In this document: positions 6,588 to 13,205 of the stretch, piece by piece
Layout of the letters: each line of letters opens with the position of its first letter
Numbering within the stretch: position 1 is the first letter of the stretch
Origin: Cryomorphaceae bacterium
GTDB taxonomy: Bacteria; Bacteroidota; Bacteroidia; Flavobacteriales_D; Crocinitomicaceae
DNA: 14,333 nt
Direction of reading: 5' to 3'
Assembly (NCBI GenBank): GCA_027485365.1
Contig: JAIXRD010000039.1
Location: 1 to 14,333, forward strand
Position numbers and translations under genes: made by a program
The notes under the pieces: generated by a model
The model's database searches: none
What the model was told of the DNA's origin: nothing
The model's input: the letters and a program-made list of their open reading frames with translations, nothing else

Positions 6588-7751
6588 TTATGTTGGATTC
6601 GCGTAGCGAACCACTTCTTCATTACTAATTTCATCGTCGCACAAGATCACCAAGCGCTCCAATACATTTCTCAATTCCCTAATATTACCTGTCCAATCAA
6701 TGGCCTGCAGTGCCTGAATGGCAGCAGGTTGAATTGGTTTCAATTTAATGCCTTGTTCTTGGCAAATCATGGATAGAAAATGTGCTACCAACAGTGGAAT
6801 ATCGTCTTTTCTATCATTTAAACTTGGTACATGGATCGGAATAACAGAAAGGCGATGAAACAAATCCTCTCTAAACCGTCCTTCGTTAATTTCCTTTCGG
6901 AGGTCTTTATTGGTTGCTGAAATGACGCGACAATCGACTTTAATGTCTTTTTCACCTCCAACACGCTGAATCACATTTTCTTGGAGCGCGCGCAGCACTT
7001 TAGCCTGAGCACTGGGAGACATATCGCCGATTTCATCTAGAAACAAGGTTCCTCCGGAGGCAAGTTCAAACTTTCCTTTTTTATCTTTTACTGCACTTGT
7101 AAATGCGCCTTTTTCATGACCAAACAACTCACTTTCTATGAGTTCAGATGGAATTGCAGCACAATTCACTTCAATAAAGGGCGCTTTATTCCGATTGGAT
7201 TGGTCGTGAAGACTGCGAGCTACAAGCTCCTTACCGCTTCCATTGGGACCGGTAATTAAAACCCTAGCGTCTGATGGAGCCACCTTTGAAATCATGGTTT
7301 GAATTTCTAGGATTTGAGGGGAACCACCAATAATTCCATTTCCCTTAATTTTTTTTATGCTCGTTCTTAATGCCGCATTCGATTGAAGCAATTGACCCTT
7401 TTCTTTTAAGTGATTGATTGCTACCAAAATACGGTTTAAGTTCAATGGTTTTTCTATAAAGTCATACGCCCCTAAACGGAGTGCCTTAACTGCCATTTCA
7501 ATGTTTCCATGACCGGACATGACAAAACTCTCTGGTTGGTGATCCAACGCTTTTAAAGATTGCATAAGCTCCAACCCATCCATCTTAGGCATTTTGATAT
7601 CACAAAAAAGTACATCAAACGTTGTTTCTTCGCACTTAGCCAAGGCCTCTTGACCATCCGCTGCCTCATCCACTTGATGCCCCTCTAATTCAAGAATTTC
7701 TCGAATTGCCCGGCGTATTGCGCGATCATCTTCAGTTATGAGTATTCTCAT
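6588..7751 (-). CDS. Sigma-54-type response regulator without DNA-binding domain
   Basis: NtrC-like regulator, 387 aa. The receiver domain (about 1-115) has the acidic pair D8-D9, phosphoacceptor D51, S79 and K101. The AAA+ sigma-54 activation domain (about 139-365) has Walker A GPNGSGKE (168-175), the sigma-54 contact loop written GAFTSA (215-220) instead of GAFTGA, Walker B GGTLFLDE (233-240) and RFREDLFHRL with the likely arginine finger. The protein stops just after WTGNIRELRNVLERLVIL and a short tail. The C-terminal Fis-type HTH of usual 440-480 aa family members is absent, and the next gene begins 11 bp later, so there is no room for it. It should respond to phosphorylation by an unlinked histidine kinase and activate RNA polymerase-sigma-54, possibly from solution. 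Its start overlaps the pcm stop by 4 bp (ATGA). Confidence 0.93.
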   Translation of the reverse strand: MRILITEDDRAIRRAIREILELEGHQVDEAADGQEALAKCEETTFDVLFCDIKMPKMDGLELMQSLKALDHQPESFVMSGHGNIEMAVKALRLGAYDFIEKPLNLNRILVAINHLKEKGQLLQSNAALRTSIKKIKGNGIIGGSPQILEIQTMISKVAPSDARVLITGPNGSGKELVARSLHDQSNRNKAPFIEVNCAAIPSELIESELFGHEKGAFTSAVKDKKGKFELASGGTLFLDEIGDMSPSAQAKVLRALQENVIQRVGGEKDIKVDCRVISATNKDLRKEINEGRFREDLFHRLSVIPIHVPSLNDRKDDIPLLVAHFLSMICQEQGIKLKPIQPAAIQALQAIDWTGNIRELRNVLERLVILCDDEISNEEVVRYANPT

Positions 7752-8419
7752 CGGTTCATATCTTTTATGTCCACTCGGCGTTCAAGCATCGGAACGAATT
7801 TAAAGGTACCTAATTCTTCTGAGGTAAATTCAAATTCACTGGCTCTTTTTATACGCAACATACGTTGTTCCTCGCCTTCTCCTACTGGAATAACCATAAT
7901 GCCTCCGACTGCCAACTGTTTGAGTAATTCTTCGGGAACATCAGGCGCACCGCAGGTAACTAAAATCCGATCGAAAGGCGCATAACTCGGCCATCCCTGA
8001 TATCCATCTCCATATTTTAACCGTGGATCGTATTTCAAATGTTTGATCAGTTGTGTTGCTTTTAGATGTAAATCCTGATGGCGCTCTATGGAATATGCCC
8101 GAGCACCCATTTCACACAAAATACAGGTTTGAAAACCAGAACCTGTACCGATTTCTAAGACTTTCATCTTTGGACTTAAATCAAGTAATTCGGTTTGAAA
8201 TGCAACAGTATATGGATGAGATATCGTTTGACCCGAACCAATATGAAATGCACCGTTGGTATAAGCCAAGTCATCCAACGCTAAATCCATAAAAAAATGA
8301 CGAGGAACTGCATTGAATGCGTTCAGGATTCGTACGTCCTGTATTCCCATCTTCCCTAATTCCTCCACCAATAACTTTCGCTTACCTTGGTGCCGATACG
8401 TGTCTTTTAAGTGATTCAT
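7748..8419 (-). CDS. pcm: Protein-L-isoaspartate O-methyltransferase
   Basis: Cytoplasmic repair enzyme that transfers methyl from S-adenosylmethionine to isoaspartyl residues in aged proteins. The 223-residue product has the family's N-terminal substrate region (VPRHFFMD, then GSGQTISHPYTVAFQTELL), SAM-binding motif I VLEIGTGSGFQT, an acidic post-I position in YSIERH, and FDRILVTCGAPDVPEELL followed by GGIMVIPVG. Length and order match ordinary Pcm. The frame extends upstream to a TTG at 8485, but ATG 8419 is chosen because the usual Pcm N-terminus begins here and a TAnnTTTG box lies only 9 bp upstream, inside the would-be extension. It heads the pcm - response regulator - yfhO operon and overlaps the next gene by 4 bp. 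Confidence 0.95.
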   Translation of the reverse strand: MNHLKDTYRHQGKRKLLVEELGKMGIQDVRILNAFNAVPRHFFMDLALDDLAYTNGAFHIGSGQTISHPYTVAFQTELLDLSPKMKVLEIGTGSGFQTCILCEMGARAYSIERHQDLHLKATQLIKHLKYDPRLKYGDGYQGWPSYAPFDRILVTCGAPDVPEELLKQLAVGGIMVIPVGEGEEQRMLRIKRASEFEFTSEELGTFKFVPMLERRVDIKDMNR

Positions 8420-8428
8420 TGCAAGCGT

Positions 8429-8436
8429 CAAATTTA
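8429..8436 (-). promoter_or_regulatory. Candidate -7 promoter box for the pcm operon
   Basis: The minus strand reads TAAATTTG, a full match to TAnnTTTG, ending 9 bp before the pcm ATG at 8419. This implies a very short 5' leader and supports that start. No clear -33 element is visible. Confidence 0.45.
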
Positions 8437-8440
8437 CAAG

Positions 8441-8475
8441 TTTGTCGGGGAATGTACTTGAAATAACTACCTTTG
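8441..8475 (+). promoter_or_regulatory. Candidate promoter of the epimerase gene (TTTG, 23 bp, TACCTTTG)
   Basis: TTTG at 8441-8444 and TACCTTTG at 8468-8475 match the Bacteroidota -33 and -7 elements, with a 23-bp spacer at the upper end of the accepted range. The -7 box ends 21 bp before ATG 8497. This is the best two-part promoter in the window. Confidence 0.5.
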
Positions 8476-8496
8476 TTTTGAACAAAAAGCGGTTGA

Positions 8497-9462
8497 ATGA
8501 AGATATTGGTTACCGGTGGTGCTGGATTTATTGGTTCAAATTTGTGCGATGCCTTACTCGAACGCAACTACGAAGTGCATTGCATGGATAATTTATTGAC
8601 TGGAAATTACAGCAACATTAGACATTTAGTCGGTAACCCTAAATTCACTTTTTTTGAAACGGACATTCGCTCCATCGATGCGTGTCACGAGGCCATGAAC
8701 GGTTGTGATGTGGTAGCTCATCTTGCCGCACTTGGTTCTGTACCCCGTTCGATTAACGACCCATTAACCACGAACAGCATTAACATTGATGGATTTCTTA
8801 ATGTTATTCATACCGCAAAAGAACTCGGCATTGCGCGCTTTGTATTTGCAGCAAGCTCCTCAACCTATGGCGATTCCGCTTCGTTACCTAAGCAAGAGGA
8901 CATTATCGGAAAACCCTTGTCACCCTATGCGGTCGGGAAATATGTCAACGAACTCTATGCGCATGTGTATGCCTTAAACTATGGATTACCTTACATCGGA
9001 TTGAGGTATTTTAATGTGTTTGGGAAACGTCAAGATCCACATGGCGCATACGCAGCAGTAATCCCAAAATTTATTCAGCAATTTTTAGATGGCGAGGCGC
9101 CTACCATCAACGGAGACGGAACAAATACGAGAGACTTCACACACATTGAAAACGTTGTTGACGCGACGATTCGCGCTATAGAAAACACGAAGGCAGATGC
9201 AGATAATCAGATTTACAACGTAGCTTATGGTTCAAGCACAAGCCTCAATGAATTAGTAGTACTTATTAAGGAAGCTATCGCTTCACGTAAACCACAAGCA
9301 ACACTTCCTAACATAAATTACGGACCTTTTCGTAAAGGAGATATACCGCATTCTTTGGCTTCGATTGAGAAGATTAAAGCTCACCTCGGTTATTCTCCAA
9401 GCGTTTCGATTAAAGAAGGAATACAAAAAACGGTAGATTGGATTTTATCCTCAAAGGGATAA
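8497..9462 (+). CDS. WbpP-like UDP-N-acetylhexosamine 4-epimerase (SDR family)
   Basis: Cytoplasmic NAD-dependent sugar-nucleotide epimerase of the extended SDR family, 321 aa. The N-terminal Rossmann motif TGGAGFIG (6-13) binds NAD. The catalytic region is AASSSTYGD (118-126) with Y144 and K148 of YAVGK. The segments ALGSVPRSINDP, KPLSPYAVGKYVNELYA, LRYFNVFGKRQDPHGAYAAVIPKF and INGDGTNTRDFTHIENV closely resemble WbpP/TviC/WbgU enzymes, which interconvert UDP-GlcNAc(A) and UDP-GalNAc(A). That points to N-acetylated substrates rather than plain UDP-Glc (GalE); substrate choice is inference. It would supply surface polysaccharide or O-antigen synthesis, yet no glycosyltransferase or other polysaccharide gene lies beside it. 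It is divergent from pcm and its 3' end overlaps convergent xth by 12 bp. Confidence 0.9.
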   Translation: MKILVTGGAGFIGSNLCDALLERNYEVHCMDNLLTGNYSNIRHLVGNPKFTFFETDIRSIDACHEAMNGCDVVAHLAALGSVPRSINDPLTTNSINIDGFLNVIHTAKELGIARFVFAASSSTYGDSASLPKQEDIIGKPLSPYAVGKYVNELYAHVYALNYGLPYIGLRYFNVFGKRQDPHGAYAAVIPKFIQQFLDGEAPTINGDGTNTRDFTHIENVVDATIRAIENTKADADNQIYNVAYGSSTSLNELVVLIKEAIASRKPQATLPNINYGPFRKGDIPHSLASIEKIKAHLGYSPSVSIKEGIQKTVDWILSSKG

Positions 9463-10215
9463 CTCAATCTGTACCGGACAATGGTCTGAACCAAAGACTT
9501 GAGTTAAGATCGCTGCAGATTTCAATTGGGGTAAAAACGCTTTTGTCATCAAGAAATAATCGATTCTCCAGCCAATATTTTTCTCTCGAGCGCCTGCGCG
9601 ATAACTCCACCAAGAATATTCGGCACGTTCCGGATGCATGTAGCGATACGTATCTATTAATCCAGCCGTTTCATAGGCATTCATCCCGTCTATTTCCTCT
9701 TGCATAAACCCAGCAGACTTGTTATAGTTTTCCTTTGGACGCGCTAAATCAATCGCTCGATGCGCTACGTTGAAATCACCACAAACCACAACAGGTTTTT
9801 CCTGCTCTAATTCTTTCAAATAATTTAAAAAATCCCGGTCCCAGCTTTGACGATAAGGCAAACGAGCCAACTCACTTCCTGAATTTGGCACATAGACCGT
9901 CACTAAATAAAATGAAGCAAATTCAGCACACACCACCCGACCCTCATGATCATGATCTGGCACCTGCATATCATAGGCAATATGCAAAGGTTTTTCTTTG
10001 GTAATAATTGCCGTGCCAGAATACCCTTTTCGTTCTGCTTCATTAGCAAATACGTGATAAGCACCCAGCGGCAACAAGGCTTCTTTAACCTGTTCCACTG
10101 TTGCTTTGGTTTCTTGCAAACAAATGATATCGGGCTGCAAAGACGTCATATCTTGAATAAACGACTTGCCTGTAATGGCACGAATGCCGTTGACGTTGAA
10201 AGAAATTATTTTCAT
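9451..10215 (-). CDS. xth: Exodeoxyribonuclease III (AP endonuclease)
   Basis: Mg-dependent DNA repair nuclease of the EEP fold, 254 aa, which cuts abasic sites in base-excision repair. Visible active-site residues: N7 (SFNVNGIRA), E35 (CLQETK), Y108 (VYVPNSG), D147 and N149 (CGDFNVAH), D219 (WRIDYF), and D244-H245 (GSDHCPV). The Trp-rich SWWSYRAGAREKNIGWRIDYF segment is typical of the ExoIII branch. It starts on a TAATG junction with the 66-aa membrane protein gene, so it is the last gene of a tightly coupled four-gene operon otherwise devoted to the envelope. The coding sequence ends 12 bp inside the 3' end of the convergent epimerase gene. Confidence 0.95.
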   Translation of the reverse strand: MKIISFNVNGIRAITGKSFIQDMTSLQPDIICLQETKATVEQVKEALLPLGAYHVFANEAERKGYSGTAIITKEKPLHIAYDMQVPDHDHEGRVVCAEFASFYLVTVYVPNSGSELARLPYRQSWDRDFLNYLKELEQEKPVVVCGDFNVAHRAIDLARPKENYNKSAGFMQEEIDGMNAYETAGLIDTYRYMHPERAEYSWWSYRAGAREKNIGWRIDYFLMTKAFLPQLKSAAILTQVFGSDHCPVQIELSL

Positions 10216-10415
10216 TAAAAGAAATTTAAAAAGTTATTCCACACTCTTCTAAACCAACCTTCTGAATTGTCATCCATGTCTGCATCCAACATGGCATCAT
10301 CATGCAAGGGACGCTTTGCGCGTTTTCTAATAAAAACAAAAAGCAATGCAATAAGTGCAAAAAAGGAAAAGAGTACAAGTCCCTCAAACATCGAAAAATA
10401 TTGTAAAAATTCCAT
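10215..10415 (-). CDS. Small single-pass membrane protein (66 aa)
   Basis: Not recognised by family. One clear transmembrane helix lies at about residues 12-30 (LVLFSFFALIALLFVFI), followed at once by a strongly basic stop-transfer RKRAKR. An acidic stretch (DDAMLDADMDDNSE) and an aromatic C-terminus (WFRRVWNNFLNFF) follow. By the positive-inside rule the C-terminal half should be cytoplasmic. The gene is locked between neighbours: its ATG shares a base with the stop of the GIN-domain gene (TAATG), and its stop shares a base with the xth start (TAATG). This double overlap strongly supports real translation despite the small size. It may be an unannotated small protein in many genomes. Confidence 0.75.
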   Translation of the reverse strand: MEFLQYFSMFEGLVLFSFFALIALLFVFIRKRAKRPLHDDAMLDADMDDNSEGWFRRVWNNFLNFF

Positions 10416-11149
10416 TATTGCACGTTAATTAATTTACCCTTTCCGTATTGAACATTATTGATAACCGAAGGTAATCCGTAGTAATACACATTACCAATTC
10501 CATTCAATTCAACATTTAAGGGAATCCCGACTGCTTTTACCCGTTGATCAATGGATGACGAAGTTATCAACTTCACTTGATTTGATACAGTCACTTGACT
10601 AAAATCAAACTTCCCATCCCCCATAAGATTACCCCGCAATGTTTGTGTTTCACCTTTCAAGGTTAAGCGACCCCAACCGTGTGTGTTGATGGCATTTATA
10701 TCAATTGCTTTAACGTTCAATTCCATATGTCCGGCACCGTCACGAAGTGTGAGGGTTAAATAATCTGTAATCAAGGTATCCTCATTGTAAAGGTGCTCTG
10801 TCCCTTCAAACAAAATATTTATGAGCTTGGTGTAATGAATTTCAACTTCCGGAATCTCATAGGACCTTAAGTAATTACATCGGTTTTTATTCTCAATGGT
10901 AAGCTGTCCATTTTCACCGATCACCTCAACAAAATTCAATAAATTATTTCCTCCACGCACAATGACTTTATTGGTTGAATCCTGAATCAATTTATAGCTA
11001 AGATGCTCTTTTAAATGCAATTGATTGAAGGAACCAAAATCATAGGTCCGAATGGATAATTCACCCGATTTCTTGAAGCATGCACGTTGCTCCGGCTTTT
11101 TACAAGAACAAACTAAAGCAATCAATATCAATAGATTAAACCACTTCAT
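10415..11149 (-). CDS. Lipoprotein with head GIN domain (DUF2807)
   Basis: 244-aa exported protein. The N-terminus (KWFNLLILIALVCSC) is a lipoprotein signal peptide with the lipobox VCSC, giving C16 as the probable lipidated residue. The rest is a repetitive right-handed beta-helix-like sequence with many short strands (FNQLHLKE, NKVIVRGGNNLLNFVEVIGENG, LTIENKNR, YLTLTLRDGAGHMELNVKAIDINAINTHGWGRLTLKG). It matches the pattern of the putative auto-transporter adhesin head GIN domain family, which is abundant in Bacteroidota and of uncertain function. It is probably anchored in the outer membrane, facing the periplasm or the cell surface. Its ATG overlaps the stop of the PagL-like gene by 4 bp (ATGA), and its stop runs into the 66-aa gene's start. 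Confidence 0.82.
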   Translation of the reverse strand: MKWFNLLILIALVCSCKKPEQRACFKKSGELSIRTYDFGSFNQLHLKEHLSYKLIQDSTNKVIVRGGNNLLNFVEVIGENGQLTIENKNRCNYLRSYEIPEVEIHYTKLINILFEGTEHLYNEDTLITDYLTLTLRDGAGHMELNVKAIDINAINTHGWGRLTLKGETQTLRGNLMGDGKFDFSQVTVSNQVKLITSSSIDQRVKAVGIPLNVELNGIGNVYYYGLPSVINNVQYGKGKLINVQ

Positions 11150-12249
11150 TTAGCCCTATAATTAAAGGTGTATCCGATTCCATACTCCAAATAATCCGCC
11201 CTGGCCCAATGGGTTTTCAAGGTAAGATTCAATAGCAACCCGTTCTTGAGGTAATACCGCGCACCGATGCGGTGATACATAGGGTCTTCCGGACTAAATT
11301 TATCGCGCAAATACGCACCCATGCCAAACACAAAATGAAACCGATCCAAAGGAACTAAATATGCTGCATACGCACCAACTTGTAAAATATCGAGCTGCGA
11401 TTTTGCGATATAGGGTTGGTAATCCATTATGGCTTGCTTGGATATTAGATCCAAGGCCAATTCTATCCCTGCCTTATGTCCAAAAAAATGCTTTCCTGAC
11501 AGATTAAGCGCATAGACCGGATACCTTCGTCCACCAATTGGCATCATTTGCTTGCCGCTTAAAATTGCGGTAACGCTATAATACCATCGTTTATAGGCAA
11601 GATTCATTGGGATCCTGGCCTCACCCTCATAGGGGTCGAATTTCATTTTATCCACTGGAATTATCGTACGTGCATACCCGATAGAAACGAACGGCATATT
11701 AATTCCGAAATTAGGAACTTTCCATGCAGCGTTACTGAAATGCGTAATATCTATTCCAATATTAAACGCATTCTTTTTATATTGATACGTACTTTTTATT
11801 GCTAAGCACATTAAGCCATTAATTTTTGTAGCAATCGCAACATTGAGCGGATTTTCAATGGGATCATATGGTCGATTATTGTACCCAAGCCCCAATCCAA
11901 ATTTAAAATCCATTCGATAATTTCTAAATGAAATCATAGGCAATTCCGTGAAACCATATACACCCAAGTAATTACCAAAAATCTCTTGATTTCCAACCTG
12001 ACCGTAAAACAAGGTTCCTCCAAACGTAGGATAATTGTATGCGCGCTGGTAGGCTTTATGGCCGCGGGAACGAAGCACATAGCTCAATTCTCCTGCCCAT
12101 GCAGGATTTTTTGGCATATGAGCCATTACGCCGCGATGTGCTGCTAAAAAACCTAGTTTTTGCCGGTATTCAATCGCATGCTCAAAATTCGTTTGCGCAA
12201 AACTTGCCCCTGTTAGTCCAAGAATGAAAAAAAGAAAATTAAATCGCAT
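11146..12249 (-). CDS. PagL-like outer-membrane acyloxyacyl hydrolase (lipid A 3-O-deacylase candidate)
   Basis: 367-aa exported protein. The signal peptide MRFNFLFFILGLTGASFAQ is followed by many amphipathic strands with glycine/aromatic girdles, and the C-terminus is YGIGYTFNYRAK; this is an outer-membrane beta-barrel. The segment ITHFSNAAWKVPNFGIN carries the PagL His-x-Ser-Asn signature (H170, S172, N173, counting from ATG 12249), the His/Ser of the catalytic triad; PN and G downstream also fit. The catalytic acid is not certain by eye. Family enzymes remove the 3-O-acyl chain of lipid A. At 367 aa it is about twice the length of Pseudomonas PagL, as is common for Bacteroidota members. 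The frame extends to a TTG at 12258, but ATG 12249 gives a normal signal peptide. It heads the four-gene operon. Confidence 0.8.
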   Translation of the reverse strand: MRFNFLFFILGLTGASFAQTNFEHAIEYRQKLGFLAAHRGVMAHMPKNPAWAGELSYVLRSRGHKAYQRAYNYPTFGGTLFYGQVGNQEIFGNYLGVYGFTELPMISFRNYRMDFKFGLGLGYNNRPYDPIENPLNVAIATKINGLMCLAIKSTYQYKKNAFNIGIDITHFSNAAWKVPNFGINMPFVSIGYARTIIPVDKMKFDPYEGEARIPMNLAYKRWYYSVTAILSGKQMMPIGGRRYPVYALNLSGKHFFGHKAGIELALDLISKQAIMDYQPYIAKSQLDILQVGAYAAYLVPLDRFHFVFGMGAYLRDKFSPEDPMYHRIGARYYLKNGLLLNLTLKTHWARADYLEYGIGYTFNYRAK

Positions 12250-12255
12250 ACAAAA

Positions 12256-12263
12256 CAAAGTTA
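12256..12263 (-). promoter_or_regulatory. Candidate -7 promoter box for the PagL-like operon
   Basis: The minus strand reads TAACTTTG, a full match to TAnnTTTG, ending 6 bp before ATG 12249. A TTTG occurs 15 bp upstream (12279-12282), slightly too close for a standard -33, and a TTG occurs 24 bp upstream (12288-12290). Confidence 0.4.
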
Positions 12264-12296
12264 ATAAAGCTAATCATTCAAATCACGCAATCGCGT

Positions 12297-12304
12297 TACA
12301 TTTG
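12297..12304 (+). promoter_or_regulatory. Candidate -7 promoter box for mazG
   Basis: The plus strand reads TACATTTG, a full match to TAnnTTTG, ending only 3 bp before ATG 12308. If used, transcription would begin at or within a few bases of the start codon, giving a leaderless message. No -33 TTTG is seen at the usual distance. Confidence 0.35.
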
Positions 12305-12307
12305 TAC

Positions 12308-13081
12308 ATGGATAAACGACTACTCGCATTTGAACGCTTATTGACCATCATGGATGAACTTCGTGAACAATGTCCGTGGGACCAAAAGCAAACTTTTGAA
12401 ACCCTTAGAAATCTAACGATAGAGGAAACCTATGAATTAGCCGATGCAATTACCAAGAATGACTTGCAAGAAATTAAAGGAGAAATTGGTGATCTTTTTC
12501 TTCACATGGTTTTTTACAGTAAACTCGGATCGGAAGTGGGTGCTTTTGATGTGACTGATGTCCTGAATGGAATTTGTGATAAATTGGTACACCGCCATCC
12601 GCATATTTATGGGGATGTAACGGTTTCTGGCGAGGATGAAGTTAAGGCAAACTGGGAAAAGTTAAAATTAAAAGAGGGCAAGAAATCTGTACTTTCAGGA
12701 GTCCCTTCCTCCCTGCCTGCCTTGGTAAAGGCGACACGGATTCAAGAGAAAGTCAAGGGTATTGGCTTTGAATGGGACAATAAAGAAGACGTTTGGGCCA
12801 AGGTAAAAGAAGAACTGGCTGAATTTGAGGCCGAAGTAGCGCTTGGATCAACAAAACAAGAAGAAGAATTCGGTGACCTCTTATTCTCTCTAGTAAATTA
12901 CGCACGATTTATCAATCTCTCTCCAGAATCCGCACTTTCCTATACCAACCAAAAGTTCATTAATCGATTTCAATGGATGGAAGAAGCAATAAGCAACGAA
13001 GGGAAATCCTTGTCGGAAATGAGCTTGGAAGAGATGGATGTGTATTGGGAACGAGCCAAGATAGCCCTGAGAAAGAAATAG
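12308..13081 (+). CDS. mazG: Nucleoside triphosphate pyrophosphohydrolase MazG
   Basis: Cytoplasmic housecleaning enzyme that hydrolyses (d)NTPs, including damaged or surplus ones, to the monophosphate and pyrophosphate. The 257-aa product has the usual two tandem MazG domains. First domain: CPWDQKQTFETLR (22-34), EETYE (39-43) and EIGD (59-62). Then HRHPHIYGD (96-103) and the linker with the family hallmark SVLSGVPSSLPALVKATRIQEKV. Second domain: GFEW, EELAE (168-172) and EFGD (187-190), all metal-binding acids present, then NQKFINRFQWME. The frame extends upstream to 12224, but ATG 12308 gives the normal N-terminus (MDKRLLAFERLLTIMDELR) and avoids overlapping the divergent gene. Confidence 0.96.
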   Translation: MDKRLLAFERLLTIMDELREQCPWDQKQTFETLRNLTIEETYELADAITKNDLQEIKGEIGDLFLHMVFYSKLGSEVGAFDVTDVLNGICDKLVHRHPHIYGDVTVSGEDEVKANWEKLKLKEGKKSVLSGVPSSLPALVKATRIQEKVKGIGFEWDNKEDVWAKVKEELAEFEAEVALGSTKQEEEFGDLLFSLVNYARFINLSPESALSYTNQKFINRFQWMEEAISNEGKSLSEMSLEEMDVYWERAKIALRKK

Positions 13082-13205
13082 GACATCAAGATATTTGGAC
13101 ATTAGGAATTAAATCGACTTCGAATTTAATACAGTAATTATAGTGGGCGCTAACCCAACTTTAAATCGAAATATAAAGGTCTATTTCCTAAAAAAGCTTT
13201 TTTAA
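13082..13205. other. Convergent intergenic region with weak hairpins
   Basis: 124 bp between the convergent mazG and lhgO stops, the largest gap in the window. It holds an AT-only inverted repeat (ATTAAAT 13108-13114 and ATTTAAT 13124-13130, 9-base loop), a 4-bp GC stem (TGGG 13144-13147 with CCCA 13154-13157, 6-base loop), and the 14-bp perfect palindrome at 13190-13203. None is a classic GC stem plus T-tract, but together they may serve two-way termination. No small reading frame or RNA gene is supported here. Confidence 0.4.
13190..13203. terminator. A6-GC-T6 palindrome, possible two-way termination signal
   Basis: Six A, then GC, then six T: perfectly palindromic, 3 bp beyond the lhgO stop and 109 bp past the mazG stop. 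It gives a T-tract on either strand, but the stem would be nearly all A-T with no loop, so a standard intrinsic terminator is doubtful. Confidence 0.25.

Noticed and set aside
8420..8485. N-terminal extension of Pcm to a TTG start
   Set aside because: It is not part of the usual Pcm N-terminus and would contain the candidate -7 box TAAATTTG; ATG 8419 is better.
12224..12307. N-terminal extension of MazG
   Set aside because: It would overlap the divergent PagL-like gene start and carries a low-complexity K/N/H sequence absent from the family; ATG 12308 is normal.
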